Below the pieces are notes generated by a model. The model worked only from the letters and a program-made list of their open reading frames with translations, was not told where the DNA came from and did not search any database. Shown piece by piece: positions 18,001 to 27,105 of a stretch of 64,000 bases of DNA (its first letter is position 1; the number at the start of each line of letters is the position of its first letter). The DNA lies in contig CAYGSL010000015.1 in NCBI GenBank assembly GCA_964352475.1, positions 1-64,000 on the forward strand, written 5' to 3'. The translations under genes and the position numbers were made by a program. This DNA comes from JAUIET01 sp964352475. GTDB lineage: Bacteria; Pseudomonadota; Gammaproteobacteria; Pseudomonadales; JAUIET01.

Positions 18001-19934
18001 AATTTCTCACGCACGTCTTCAAGCTTGATCTCTGACGCCAGACCGTAACTTAGTGAAAAGTCATGCATCCAGATGTTTTTGCCATCCAGATGCTGAATCT
18101 GATACGAGCGATCACCTACTACACGCACACCCATGTTTTCCAGAGGGGGCAGCAAATCTGACAACGCCAATGGCGTATCCATATGATAAAGCCGGAAATG
18201 CAACATATGATCGGGTTCTTCCGGCACCCGATACACTTTCATTTCCAGTGTATTGTCATCATTAAGACATTCGATTTTCTTGATGTCGCCAATAGCAGAT
18301 CGTGGATCAAAGTCGTCTTGATAACCTGCCGGAAACGCGTTGTCGTAGCGTCGGGCCAATTTGGTGCCAAGCTCTTCACCCAGGTCGTCAGTCAAGGCAA
18401 CATCCAGTCTGTCAGACCATTGTTGCGCGGCCTGGGTTACTTTCTGGCGCAGCTCTTTGCCGTCGAATTCAACGACTTTCTCAGGGTTTACCCTGAACTC
18501 AAAATGCGTGCGGGTGAGAATACTCTCTGAAAAATAAGTGGTGAAGTCTACGTCGTCAGCGCCAAATGCGTTCCAAAGAATTTCCTCAATTCGGGTGCGT
18601 ACTTCAGTTTTGTACATATCTCTGGGTGTATACACCATGGCGCTGATAAACTTGCCAAAGCGATCCGGGCGCAGAAACATTCGCACTTTTCGTCGTTCCT
18701 GAATTTTCCACACACCCATAATAGTGTCTAGCAATTCACCGGTGCTGCTGTGAACGATTTCATCGCGTGGAAACGTATTGATAATTTGCCTTAGCTCTTT
18801 ACCGTCATGGCTGCACATGTCCAGGCCACTGGCCTGCTCTATGGCCGCTACCTTGCCGCGCCATAGCGGAACCGAACAGGGAATAACGCTGTACGCCTTG
18901 GACGTATACAAGCCCAGAAAGCGATGTTCGATCACACCCTGTCCATTCTCATCCGGTAATTGCACGCACACATAATCTGCGTAGGCATGTCGGTGTACAC
19001 TTGAGCGAATGGCAGATTTGGAGAAGGCAATTAAGCCACTGTCCAGCTCTGGTTTTTGCGCACGCTTGTTTAATTCAAGCTGCACATCATCAGCGTAATT
19101 TTCGCAATCAGTACTGAACAATCCCAAATTCAGTTGATCAGGAGCGGCTTTTTGTGCGCCTTTTTGATCTATCGCATATGACTGATAGCCAAGAAAGGTA
19201 AAGTGATCGTCAACCATCCAATTCAAGAATGCCGCAACTTCCTTGATCTGTTGTTTATCGTGCTGCGATGTGCTGTCAATGTGTTGCTTTAAGTCGCGCT
19301 TCAGGGCTTCCGCCAATTCCGTTGCCTGGGCACGCATTGGCTTGAAATCCGCAACCACAGCCCTTACATCGACCAGTATGTTGTGCAGCGATTGGTTTAA
19401 TTCGGAGAAAGTAGCCGGGTCACTCTGTCGAGTGACTTCCATGAACACCAGAGCTTCCTGGCGCACCACGGCGTCATCGCGACGTTGCAGCCTGGCATTT
19501 GGGGTTTGCACACCCTGCAAGGTGCCGTCTTCAGCGCGCGCAACGGTGAGAGTGGCGCTGTGAATGTTATGAATCGCGATTCCGCGCCGGTTCATTTCAA
19601 TGCGGATAGAATCTACGATGAATGGCGAGTTTTCCACCAACGCAGCCAACACAGTGCGCTGGGATTGCCAGCCATGTTGCTCGAAGTCAGGATTAAACAG
19701 TGAGATTTTCGGCGATGTCGCGTCAAATTGTTGAACAAATCGCCACAAAGCGTAGGTGGTGGCGTAGACGTCTTGTGGATCTCGATGCTGCAACTCATCT
19801 GTGGCGCAGGCGCTGTAGAATGCCTGCACGAACGGCACCAACTGCTGCCGCTCCGCGCCTTCAACCCGTCTGTCGACTTGTTGCAGTATTTGTTCGACCA
19901 GTTCTGCGTTGCGTGGAGTATTCATGGTTGCCAT
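15045..19934 (-). CDS. gdhB: NAD-specific glutamate dehydrogenase, large (GDH-180) type
   Basis: This 1629-residue protein matches the very large NAD-dependent glutamate dehydrogenases of proteobacteria, which deaminate glutamate to 2-oxoglutarate for catabolism. The catalytic region near the middle is clear: GGLRWSDRREDFRTEVLGL, then KNSVIVPVGAKGGFVAK, whose glycines and lysine form the active site. NAD-domain segments IGDMMGDVFGNGMLLS and KVIGEGGNLG follow. The long N-terminal part should hold ACT-like regulatory domains, and the C-terminal third is helical. The start is ATG at 19934, with a second ATG three codons in. It is divergent from the moxR operon. The enzyme fits a cell that burns amino acids and betaines and must release ammonium. 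Confidence 0.92.
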   Translation of the reverse strand: MATMNTPRNAELVEQILQQVDRRVEGAERQQLVPFVQAFYSACATDELQHRDPQDVYATTYALWRFVQQFDATSPKISLFNPDFEQHGWQSQRTVLAALVENSPFIVDSIRIEMNRRGIAIHNIHSATLTVARAEDGTLQGVQTPNARLQRRDDAVVRQEALVFMEVTRQSDPATFSELNQSLHNILVDVRAVVADFKPMRAQATELAEALKRDLKQHIDSTSQHDKQQIKEVAAFLNWMVDDHFTFLGYQSYAIDQKGAQKAAPDQLNLGLFSTDCENYADDVQLELNKRAQKPELDSGLIAFSKSAIRSSVHRHAYADYVCVQLPDENGQGVIEHRFLGLYTSKAYSVIPCSVPLWRGKVAAIEQASGLDMCSHDGKELRQIINTFPRDEIVHSSTGELLDTIMGVWKIQERRKVRMFLRPDRFGKFISAMVYTPRDMYKTEVRTRIEEILWNAFGADDVDFTTYFSESILTRTHFEFRVNPEKVVEFDGKELRQKVTQAAQQWSDRLDVALTDDLGEELGTKLARRYDNAFPAGYQDDFDPRSAIGDIKKIECLNDDNTLEMKVYRVPEEPDHMLHFRLYHMDTPLALSDLLPPLENMGVRVVGDRSYQIQHLDGKNIWMHDFSLSYGLASEIKLEDVREKFQQAFRRVWEGDAESDAFNKLLLGTQLDWRECALLRAYACYMRQIGFNFRDEYIAETLGKYLTLTDKIVSLFKQRFDPEQAAAAGTGEQAVMAEINAAIDDVDNLNEDSIFRQYLALIKATLRTNYFQRDDAAELKGYFSFKLQPSLIPDVPAPVPMFEIFVYSPHVEGVHLRGGKVARGGLRWSDRREDFRTEVLGLVKAQQVKNSVIVPVGAKGGFVAKTIAPDASRQEFQEGGIAAYKTFISGLLDITDNIIEGKVQPPEYVVRHDEDDPYLVVAADKGTATFSDIANGLSEQYNFWLGDAFASGGSIGYDHKGMGITAKGAWVSVQRHFRERGIDVQKTDFSVVGIGDMMGDVFGNGMLLSEHTCLKAAFNHLHIFIDPTPDAASSFAERQRLFKMDRSSWDDYTRELISAGGGIFLRSAKSIPISPEMKQAFDLTEDNMAPNALIKALLQAPVDLLWNGGIGTYIKASSESHADVGDKANDVLRVDGADLRCKVIGEGGNLGVTQLGRIEFALNGGAVNTDFIDNAAGVDCSDHEVNIKILLNDVIVAGDMTEKQRRSLLEEMTDEVGSLVLRNNYMQVQAISIAESEAKKRFAEYRRLMNHMVESGKLDRELEFLPNEEQLLERDAQGKQLSRPELSVLISYIKSQLKEDLCCSDICENAYVARIVQTAFPGKLSMEFPERISSHKLRCEIIATQLANDMVNHMGITFVDRMRQAPGISSSDVALAYVTARDVFSVPKYWRMIEELDHEVDAQLQMRLMADLMRLMRRASHWFLRNRRAGLDPEQEVLSFRPSVNTISENLGNFLKGHMRDSWQHRQETLAEQNIPPQLAHFIAAAPSLYSSLSIAEAAKDTDMHAAVVADTFFSLGDKLDLHWFHKQISDLGVKSQWQAMAREAYRDDLEAQQGSITTSVLMSMDDQLQDNVEASIESWLKKSSDAIGRWQHLVSEVRAANTGDFSVYTVANRALTDLAEHCQQNKVA

Positions 19935-20053
19935 AATCGATCCGTTGAAATGTTGCTTTTCCTTGTTTAAATAGTAGGCATATTGGATAAAAGTGCGTCA
20001 CAGAGTAACAATCAATTGAATAAAATTTGACCCGGTTCACAGACACAGAGCAT

Positions 20054-21016
20054 ATGACACAAATCCACAGCAATATCGAGCAGTTACGAACCTGGCTGAG
20101 CAGCCAGATTATTGGGCAGAGCGAATTGATTGATCGTTTATTGGTCGCTTTGCTGGCCGACGGCCATTTATTAGTAGAAGGGGCTCCTGGACTTGCGAAA
20201 ACCAAGGCAATCAAGATTCTCTCTGACGGTCTGGACGCGGATTTTCAGCGGGTGCAATTCACGCCAGACCTGTTGCCAGGCGATATCACCGGTACCGAAA
20301 TTTTTCGCCCACAAAACGGCAGCTTTGAATTCCAGAAAGGCCCGCTGTTTCACAACCTGATTCTGGCCGACGAAATTAATCGTGCTCCCGCTAAGGTTCA
20401 GTCTGCGCTATTGGAAGCCATGGCCGAACGACAAATCAGCGTGGGCGGCACCAGCTATGAATTGCCACCGTTGTTTTTGGTGATGGCCACGCAAAACCCT
20501 ATCGAACAAGAAGGTACTTACCCTTTACCAGAGGCGCAGCTTGACCGCTTCTTGATGCACGTTACCGTCGATTACCCAGACAGTGAAGCAGAGCTGAGCA
20601 TTTTAAAACTGGTGCGTGATGAAAAGCGACAAAGCCCACCAGCGCCCCCTACCACGCTAACACAGCAAGATTTATTCGCCGCACGCCAGCAAGCTCTTGA
20701 CCTGCACATGAGTGATGCCGTGGAGGATTATATTGTGGCGCTGACCATGGCTACCCGCCAACCCGCCGCTTACAGTGAGAAGCTGGCGAGCTGGATTGAC
20801 TACGGCGCAAGCCCTCGCGGCACCATCGCACTTGATCGCTGCGCGCGAGCATTGGCCTGGCTACAGGGCAAAGACTATGTCAGTCCGGATGACGTGCAAG
20901 CGATAATTCATGATGTATTTCGCCATCGGCTGATACTCAGCTATGAGGCCGAAGCCAATGGCATAGATGCTGATATGGTTATTAATGAATTGCTCGCACA
21001 AGTATCAGTCGCTTAA
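20054..21016 (+). CDS. MoxR-family AAA+ ATPase
   Basis: MoxR ATPases act as chaperones that work with von Willebrand A (VWA) proteins to mature or remodel cell-envelope complexes. Walker A is GAPGLAKT at residues 43-50, and Walker B is LILADEINRAP. The sensor region is FLVMATQNPIEQEGTYPLPEAQLDRF, typical of the family. The frame could start at TTG 20027, but ATG at 20054 gives the usual 320-residue length. It leads an operon with DUF58, DUF4381, two VWA proteins and BatD, the usual aerotolerance (Bat) set. The gene is divergent from the glutamate dehydrogenase gene, with about 120 bases for both promoters. Confidence 0.92.
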   Translation: MTQIHSNIEQLRTWLSSQIIGQSELIDRLLVALLADGHLLVEGAPGLAKTKAIKILSDGLDADFQRVQFTPDLLPGDITGTEIFRPQNGSFEFQKGPLFHNLILADEINRAPAKVQSALLEAMAERQISVGGTSYELPPLFLVMATQNPIEQEGTYPLPEAQLDRFLMHVTVDYPDSEAELSILKLVRDEKRQSPPAPPTTLTQQDLFAARQQALDLHMSDAVEDYIVALTMATRQPAAYSEKLASWIDYGASPRGTIALDRCARALAWLQGKDYVSPDDVQAIIHDVFRHRLILSYEAEANGIDADMVINELLAQVSVA

Positions 21017-21024
21017 TAGTTAGC

Positions 21025-21975
21025 ATGAGCTCACCGGTTCCACACAATGGTCTGCGCGGCGCGCATACTGAGCAAGCAGCTCTAATAGGCTTGCGTTTTC
21101 AAGCACGCCTGAAATTAAGTTCCCACAAACGTAGCCTTAGTGCACTTGCCGGGCCTTACCGGGCAAGCTTTCGTGGGCGGGGCATGGATTTTGAGGAAGT
21201 TCGCAGTTATCAACCAGGTGACGATATTAGATCCATTGACTGGCGCGTAACCGCGCGCACGGGTGATGCTCATACCAAAATCTTTCGAGAGGAGCGCGAA
21301 CGACCGGTGTTTATTCTGGCAGACCAGCGCCAGGCAATGTACTTCGGCAGCCAGCGCTGCTTCAAATCAGTGTTGGCCGCTGAAGTAGCGGGGCTGCTGG
21401 CCTGGTCAGCGTTGAAGCAAAACGATCGCGTAGGTGGGCTGGTGATGGGCTCGGATGATGTAGTTGAAGTAAAACCCAAGCGCAGCAAGTCCAGTGTATT
21501 GCGCCTGCTGCATTCGGTGCACGAACACAATCACGCATTGGCGGTGCAGCGAGTTGTTAGCAAAGAGAACAAGACCAGCTTAAGCAGTGCGCTTGAAGAC
21601 GCAAGGCGCGTTAATAAACCCGGCAGCGCTATTTTTATCATCAGCGATTTTCATGACTTCGACGAAAAAAGCAGCAAACAAATGTTCCACCTCGCGCAGC
21701 ATAATGAAGTAACTGCGTTCATGGTGTATGACCAATTAGAGCAGCAGTTGCCGCCCTCTGGCAGTTATGAAGTGACTGACGGCGCAAACAAAGGCTTATT
21801 AAATACTCAAAGCAAGGATATTCGCACAAAATACCAGCAGTTTTTCGAACAATCTCAAAGCGATTTACAAAACAGCCTGGCGAAAAGTGGCGTGCCTCTG
21901 GTTGCATTGGAAACAGGCTGTGACGCATTGGCTGAGCTGATGAAGTACTACACTTATCAGCGCGGACATAATTAA
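21025..21975 (+). CDS. DUF58 domain protein of the Bat/MoxR operon
   Basis: DUF58 proteins are VWA-like partners of MoxR ATPases. The diagnostic segment is GRGMDFEEVRSYQPGDDIRSIDW, seen near residues 51-73, followed by REERERPVFILADQRQAM. The chain is 316 residues and has no obvious membrane helix, so this is the soluble form. It lies 8 bases after moxR and 13 before the DUF4381 gene. Exact function is not known; a role in envelope integrity or protein-complex maturation is inferred from the operon. Confidence 0.85.
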   Translation: MSSPVPHNGLRGAHTEQAALIGLRFQARLKLSSHKRSLSALAGPYRASFRGRGMDFEEVRSYQPGDDIRSIDWRVTARTGDAHTKIFREERERPVFILADQRQAMYFGSQRCFKSVLAAEVAGLLAWSALKQNDRVGGLVMGSDDVVEVKPKRSKSSVLRLLHSVHEHNHALAVQRVVSKENKTSLSSALEDARRVNKPGSAIFIISDFHDFDEKSSKQMFHLAQHNEVTAFMVYDQLEQQLPPSGSYEVTDGANKGLLNTQSKDIRTKYQQFFEQSQSDLQNSLAKSGVPLVALETGCDALAELMKYYTYQRGHN

Positions 21976-21988
21976 TATCGAGTGACCA

Positions 21989-22477
21989 ATGCCTGAAGAT
22001 CCACTTGCCCAATTGCGTGATATTCACCTACCCGAAGCCATTAGCTGGTGGCCACCTGCGCCCGGCTGGTTACTATTGGCTGCACTGGTGTTAGCCTTGC
22101 TACTTTTTGCCGTCGGCAAGTGGCTAAAAACATGGCGCGACAACAATTATCGTCGTCAGGCACAAAGTGAACTCGACAGCGCATGGAAGCAGTTTAAGAA
22201 GAACCATGACACGCAAGCCTACCTAAAGCTGTGCAATATTGTGTTGCGCAGAGCGGCTCTGCACCGCGACTCTGTGAATCGTAGAGCGATAGCCCCATTG
22301 GCTGGGCAAGAATGGTTCGACTACCTGGACTCTTGCTGCAGCAAACCAGTGTTTGCAGGCCACGTAGACCCAGATATGGCCGACGCACACTATCGCCCTG
22401 TGGATGATGAACAAGCCACAGAACAAACCCGTGCACTGCACCGCGCTGCCCTTAAATGGGTGAAGGCCCATCCCTAA
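21989..22477 (+). CDS. DUF4381 membrane protein of the Bat operon
   Basis: The 162-residue protein has the DUF4381 pattern: a short N-terminus with LRDIHLPEAISWWPPAPGW, one transmembrane helix at about residues 30-48 (LLLAALVLALLLFAV), then a soluble helical domain. These proteins are found only beside MoxR/DUF58/VWA genes, and their biochemical role is unknown. The stop is 8 bases before the start of the next gene. Confidence 0.82.
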   Translation: MPEDPLAQLRDIHLPEAISWWPPAPGWLLLAALVLALLLFAVGKWLKTWRDNNYRRQAQSELDSAWKQFKKNHDTQAYLKLCNIVLRRAALHRDSVNRRAIAPLAGQEWFDYLDSCCSKPVFAGHVDPDMADAHYRPVDDEQATEQTRALHRAALKWVKAHP

Positions 22478-22485
22478 CGGTAAGA

Positions 22486-23487
22486 ATGTTAAGTTTTGAA
22501 CTTCCGCTTCTGTTTTTACTACTACCGCTGCCATGGCTGGTGTTTCGCTTTATGCCGCCTGTTTTGCAACAAAATGCGGCGCTCTACACTCCTTTTTATC
22601 AACGATTACCCTTAGCTGAGTCAGGCAGCACTGGAAAGCGTTCTCTGTTTGCTGTTGTGCTGTTGGCACTGTGTTGGGCACTATTGCTAAGCGCCGCCGC
22701 AAAGCCCAGCTGGCTGGGCGAACAGGTGCACCTGCCTGCAAGCGGCCGCAACCTGATGCTGGCCGTGGATATTTCCGGCAGTATGCAGGTCGAAGATATG
22801 GTGTTGAATGACCGCAGGGTGAACCGCTTGCAAGTCGTAAAAGAAGTAGTTGGTGACTTTGTGCAGCAACGAGCCGGCGACCGGCTGGGCTTGATATTGT
22901 TTGGTAGCCAGGCTTATTTACAAACACCGCTGACGTTTGACCGCAATACTTTGCACCAGCTGTTATTAGAAGCACAAATTGGCTTCGCCGGTGAAAAAAC
23001 AGCTATAGGTGATGCCATTGGCCTTGCCATCAAGCGCTTGCAAGGCAATGAAGAGAGTAGCCGCGTGTTGATTCTTTTAACAGACGGCGCCAACACAGCC
23101 GGTGCGGTACCACCGCGTCAAGCTGCGGAGTTGGCCTCTGAAGCCGGCGTAAAAATCTATACCATTGGCATGGGCGCCGATGAGATGGTCACCGGCGGCT
23201 TGTTCGGCACTACATTTGGCGCGCGCCGCCAGAACCCGTCAGCCGATCTTGACGAAGATACCTTACGATTGATTGCCGATGAGACCGGTGGTCGTTACTA
23301 CCGCGCCAAAGACGCCAACGAGCTACAGCAAATATATACAGAGTTGGATAGGCTTGAAGCAATAGAACAGGAAAGCGTTACCTACCGACCGCGTAAGTCG
23401 CTGTTTCACTATCCACTAGGCTTAGCCACTGCTTGCCTGTTTGCATGGTTGCTACTGAACAGAGCCAGGGTTGCGTATGGGTCTTGA
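22486..23487 (+). CDS. BatA-like VWA domain membrane protein
   Basis: This 333-residue protein has an N-terminal hydrophobic segment, a second one near residue 60, and a periplasmic or cytoplasmic VWA domain from about residue 90 to 285. The metal-ion-dependent adhesion site is visible as DISGSM, with a later LLTDGANTAG. A C-terminal helix (GLATACLFAWLLL) ends the protein. This layout matches BatA. The open frame begins at 22456, inside the previous gene, but ATG at 22486 is preferred because it follows that stop by 8 bases and has a GGTAAGA purine stretch. The 3' end overlaps the next gene by 11 bases, which suggests coupled translation. Confidence 0.88.
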   Translation: MLSFELPLLFLLLPLPWLVFRFMPPVLQQNAALYTPFYQRLPLAESGSTGKRSLFAVVLLALCWALLLSAAAKPSWLGEQVHLPASGRNLMLAVDISGSMQVEDMVLNDRRVNRLQVVKEVVGDFVQQRAGDRLGLILFGSQAYLQTPLTFDRNTLHQLLLEAQIGFAGEKTAIGDAIGLAIKRLQGNEESSRVLILLTDGANTAGAVPPRQAAELASEAGVKIYTIGMGADEMVTGGLFGTTFGARRQNPSADLDEDTLRLIADETGGRYYRAKDANELQQIYTELDRLEAIEQESVTYRPRKSLFHYPLGLATACLFAWLLLNRARVAYGS

Positions 23488-25275
23488 AGAGTTTCATTTT
23501 TTGCGCCCGCAGCTACTGTTACTCCTTTTGCCGGCAGCCATTGCTGTGTATTTGATTTGGCGCCGCAGGCTCAGTGGGTCTACCTGGTTTAATGTGATTG
23601 ATGCCGATTTGTTGCCACATTTGCTAGAGGGTGAGCAAAAGGTAACTGATCGTTGGCCAGTGATGTTGGCTGGCGTCGCAGCACTCATAGCCATACTGGC
23701 GTTGGCAGGACCCGCCTGGAAACGCCTGCCGCAACCTGTTAGCCAGACCCAAGACGCTTTATTGATATTGCTGGATCTTTCATTGTCTATGCGAGCCAGT
23801 GATGTTTCACCCAGTCGTATAGAGCGCACGCATTTAAAAATTCGAGATGTTTTGCGCCAGCGAAACGAAGGTTTGACCGCCTTGATCGCTTATGCCGGTG
23901 ACGCCCACACTGTCGCGCCATTTACTGATGACGCCAAAACCATTGAGTCCATGCTGCCCGCTTTGAAGCCGGAGATTATGCCCAAGCTTGGCAGCCGCCC
24001 GGAATTGGCTATAGAGCTTGGCCAACAATTACTGCAGGACGCAAACCTGAACAATGCGCGCGTGTTACTGATAACCGATGATATTCGTGCCGGTCAGATT
24101 GATGCCATGCAAGCGGGCTTGGGATCCACGTTTGAATTAGCGCTTATGTCGGTTGGAAGCGAAGACGGCAGCCCTATTCCATTACCGCAGGGTGGTTTTC
24201 TTAAAGACAACGCTGGCGAAATTATTGTTGCCAAGGTAGATGTCAGCCGAATTCGCAATGCGGCTTCTACACTTGGTGCACGGTTCGCGGAACTATCAAG
24301 TGATAGCAGTGATATTGAAAAACTGCTGCCAGAGCGTCGCGCGGAGCTGAAGGATCTGAAGGAGACCGAACGAGAGTTCGATGTGTGGCAGGACGAAGGT
24401 GCCACACTATTGCTGCTGTTACTACCTCTGGCCTTGTTCGCGTTTCGACGCGGACTGATATTGCCACTTGTTCTTGTGGCCGTATTACCGTCGACTGCGG
24501 ATGCCGCAGAACCGGCGCAAATATGGCGCAACTTGTGGAAAACGCCAGACCAGCAAGCCAGCGAAGCCTTGCAAAACGGCGACGCCGAAACTGCTCAACA
24601 GCTTTTCGAAAACCCCGGCTGGCAGGCCAGTGCCGCGTATCGAGCTGGCAACTTTGAACAGGCAGCGGAATTGTTCGGCGAACAAAACGCTTACAATCAT
24701 GGCAACTCTCTGGCACGCTCGGGAAAACTGGATGAGGCTGTCTCCGCATATGAGCGAGCACTGCAGGAAAACCCGAACAATGAAGATGCCGCTTTTAACA
24801 AGAAATTGGTTGAAGAGTTAAAAAAGCAGCAGGAACAACAACAGCAAGATCAGCAACAAAACTCAGACCAGTCGCAGCAAGATCAGCAGGACCAGCAGCA
24901 AAATCAGGATCAACAGAACCAGAACCAAAATGACAGCCAGGATCAGCAGTCGCAGAATTCTGATCAGCAAGACCAGCAGCAAGACCAACAACAGTCGGAA
25001 AGCGAATCAGAACAACAGGATTCCGAGAACGAGCAATCGCCGGAAGATCAGCAACAAGAGCAGGAAAAAACACCAGAGCAACAACAGGCAGAGCAAGACA
25101 AGGAACAACAGCAGCAGTCTGAAGCACAGATGGCGGAAGCCGAACAAAGCAAATCAGACGCGGAGCGCGAGCAGGAGCTACAGCAGTGGCTGCGCAAGGT
25201 GCCTGACGATCCGGGTGGCTTGTTGAGAAATAAATTTCGGTATCAGTATGAACAGAATCGTCGCAGACGAGAGCA
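23477..25275 (+). CDS. BatB/BatC-type fusion: VWA domain plus TPR and Gln/Asp-rich tail (3' end in gap)
   Basis: The visible 599 residues hold a BatB part and a BatC part. The first has two N-terminal helices and a VWA domain with LLDLSLSM and LLITDD, then a helix near residue 310. A BatC-like part follows with TPR repeats (ALQNGDAETAQQLF, GNSLARSGKLDEAVSAYERAL). From about residue 450 to 565 comes a low-complexity tail of Gln, Asp, Asn, Glu and Ser. The last segment, LRKVPDDPGGLLRNKF, is the usual C-terminal motif, so only a few residues are likely lost in the N gap. ATG at 23477 has AGGG 6 bases upstream and overlaps the previous gene by 11 bases. Confidence 0.88.
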
Positions 25276-25375
25276 NNNNNNNNNNNNNNNNNNNNNNNNN
25301 NNNNNNNNNNNNNNNNNNNNNNNNNNNNNNNNNNNNNNNNNNNNNNNNNNNNNNNNNNNNNNNNNNNNNNNNNNN
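25276..25375. other. assembly gap (100 N)
   Basis: The run of exactly 100 N is a conventional gap of unknown size. It separates the end of the BatB/BatC gene from the body of the BatD gene. The reading frame happens to pass through it, which makes one false fused protein. The sequences at its two edges share no overlap that I can see. The missing part should hold the BatC stop codon and the BatD start, signal peptide and first domain. The low-complexity CAG/CAA-rich DNA just before the gap may have hampered assembly. Confidence 0.95.
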
Positions 25376-27028
25376 GTTGATCGTAGCAAGATTGGTTTGG
25401 ATGAGACGTTTACGCTGATTATTAAGAGTACCTCAATGTCGATTTTTGACAGCCCGGATCTGGAGCCGCTTGAGCAGGACTTTGAGGTGTTGGGCACCAG
25501 CCGTAACAGTCAGCACAGCATTGTTAATGGCAAAACCGAATCGTCATTGGAATGGCATGTTAGCTTGGCGGCCAAGCGTGAAGGGGCATTGGTGATTCCG
25601 CCGATTGAAGTGGATGGCGACAAAACCGATGCGATTATAATCCAGGTGAGTAAAAGCAGTTTCGCTGAGAAGAGCGGCGGCTTTGAGCCGGTGTTTATTC
25701 AATCGGAAGTCGACACTGACGACGTTTACGTGCAAGGCCAACTGATTCTGACGGTAAGAATCTATTACGGCGTCGCGCTGTCCAGGGGCGCTCAACTCAG
25801 CGATTTGGATATTCCAAATGCCGTTGTTAAGCAATTGAATGAAGCTTCGTATGAGACGCGTGTGCGCAATATGAATTACAACGTACACGAAGTGAAGTAC
25901 GCTATTTTTCCGCAGCGCAGTGGTTCCCTGGAAATACCCTCACAAACGTTCAGTGCCTTAATGGCCAGTGGCCGGCGCAGCGGCTCACTGTTTGATAATT
26001 TTGGCTCACCCTCTCGCGGCCGGCCCATTCGCGCAAGCTCAGAAGCTCATACCATTACGGTAAAACCACAGGCGGCTGAGTTCACCGGCAGCGATTGGCT
26101 GCCCGCTGAAAACATTGAGTTGCTGGAAACCTGGAGCAAGGAATTAAGCGAGCTCAAGGCCGGAGAGCCTATAACACGTTCACTGATTATTGAATCAAAA
26201 GGCTTGCAAGGAAGTCAGCTTCCCCCGCTAGATGTGGCAGATTTGCAAGGTGCACAGCAATACCCTGACCAACCTGAAACTGCCGACGAGTTAAATTCTA
26301 TGGGTGTCGTTGGCACACGCATTGAAAGCCAGGCGATTATTCCAGCAAACGGTGGGCAATTACGCTTGCCCGAAGTGCGGCTGCCCTGGTGGAACACCCG
26401 CACTGATCGCCAGGAAGTGGCTGTGATTCCTGCGCAAGTTCTGCAGGTAGACGGACCACTGGCCGCGCCAGCTGAAACTGCCCAGTCTGTGCAAGCCGCT
26501 AGCCCGGCTGATTTGACGCCACTAGGGCAAGATAACGATGATACCAATATCGTCGACACCAATCTGGATGCATCCGCGCCAGGAGGCGTAAACCCCTTCT
26601 GGCAATACGCGACAATACTGACGCTTATCTTGTGGGCTGCAACCGTTCTTTACTTTGTATTATCGAGAAAGCAAACGCTCACTACGGACGTTATTGTTAG
26701 CAAACAGCCATTGGTGAAAGTGGCCAGGGCAAGTTTGACTGAGGCGTGCAATGAAAACAATCCGGCCAGAATAAAACATGCGCTTATACAATGGGCCAGA
26801 GTGGTAACGGGAAAGAAGCACTTAAGCTCATTGTCTGCGGTAGCATCTGCCCTGCCCAATGATGCATTGAAGCGAGAGCTGAAAGCACTTGATCAGGCGT
26901 TATATAAATCTAATTCGAGTTCGTTTGATGGTAGTGCTATTGATAAAGCCGTTACCGAACTTGCAGCAGCACGTAAGTCACGGCGTTCGTTTAGCGGCCC
27001 TGAGTTGGAACCGCTTTATAGGGCTTGA
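25376..27028 (+). CDS. BatD-like protein (oxygen tolerance family), 5' end missing in gap
   Basis: The visible 550 residues match the BatD family, a membrane-anchored chain of immunoglobulin-like beta domains. Segments such as FTLIIKSTSMSIFDSPDLEP, EVDGDKTDAIIIQV and YNVHEVKYAIFPQRSGSLEI are typical. One transmembrane helix lies near the end of the periplasmic part (YATILTLILWAATVLYFVL), and a cytoplasmic helical tail of about 120 residues follows. The start and signal peptide fall in the gap. It is the last gene of the moxR operon, and 77 bases separate it from the convergent pepN. Its role is inferred from the family; mechanism is not established. Confidence 0.85.
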   Translation, partial: VDRSKIGLDETFTLIIKSTSMSIFDSPDLEPLEQDFEVLGTSRNSQHSIVNGKTESSLEWHVSLAAKREGALVIPPIEVDGDKTDAIIIQVSKSSFAEKSGGFEPVFIQSEVDTDDVYVQGQLILTVRIYYGVALSRGAQLSDLDIPNAVVKQLNEASYETRVRNMNYNVHEVKYAIFPQRSGSLEIPSQTFSALMASGRRSGSLFDNFGSPSRGRPIRASSEAHTITVKPQAAEFTGSDWLPAENIELLETWSKELSELKAGEPITRSLIIESKGLQGSQLPPLDVADLQGAQQYPDQPETADELNSMGVVGTRIESQAIIPANGGQLRLPEVRLPWWNTRTDRQEVAVIPAQVLQVDGPLAAPAETAQSVQAASPADLTPLGQDNDDTNIVDTNLDASAPGGVNPFWQYATILTLILWAATVLYFVLSRKQTLTTDVIVSKQPLVKVARASLTEACNENNPARIKHALIQWARVVTGKKHLSSLSAVASALPNDALKRELKALDQALYKSNSSSFDGSAIDKAVTELAAARKSRRSFSGPELEPLYRA

Positions 27029-27105
27029 GCGGAAGGTCTCGTCAAGACCGGCGCTGATCATGCTTAGTAAGACCTCGTTCTTATTTTGCCTTCCTCCACC
27101 AGATT

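Noticed and set aside
23471..27028. One 1185-residue protein through the N run
   Set aside because: It is a frame that passes through 100 N by chance. The parts before and after match two separate Bat proteins, and the first reaches its usual C-terminal motif right at the gap.
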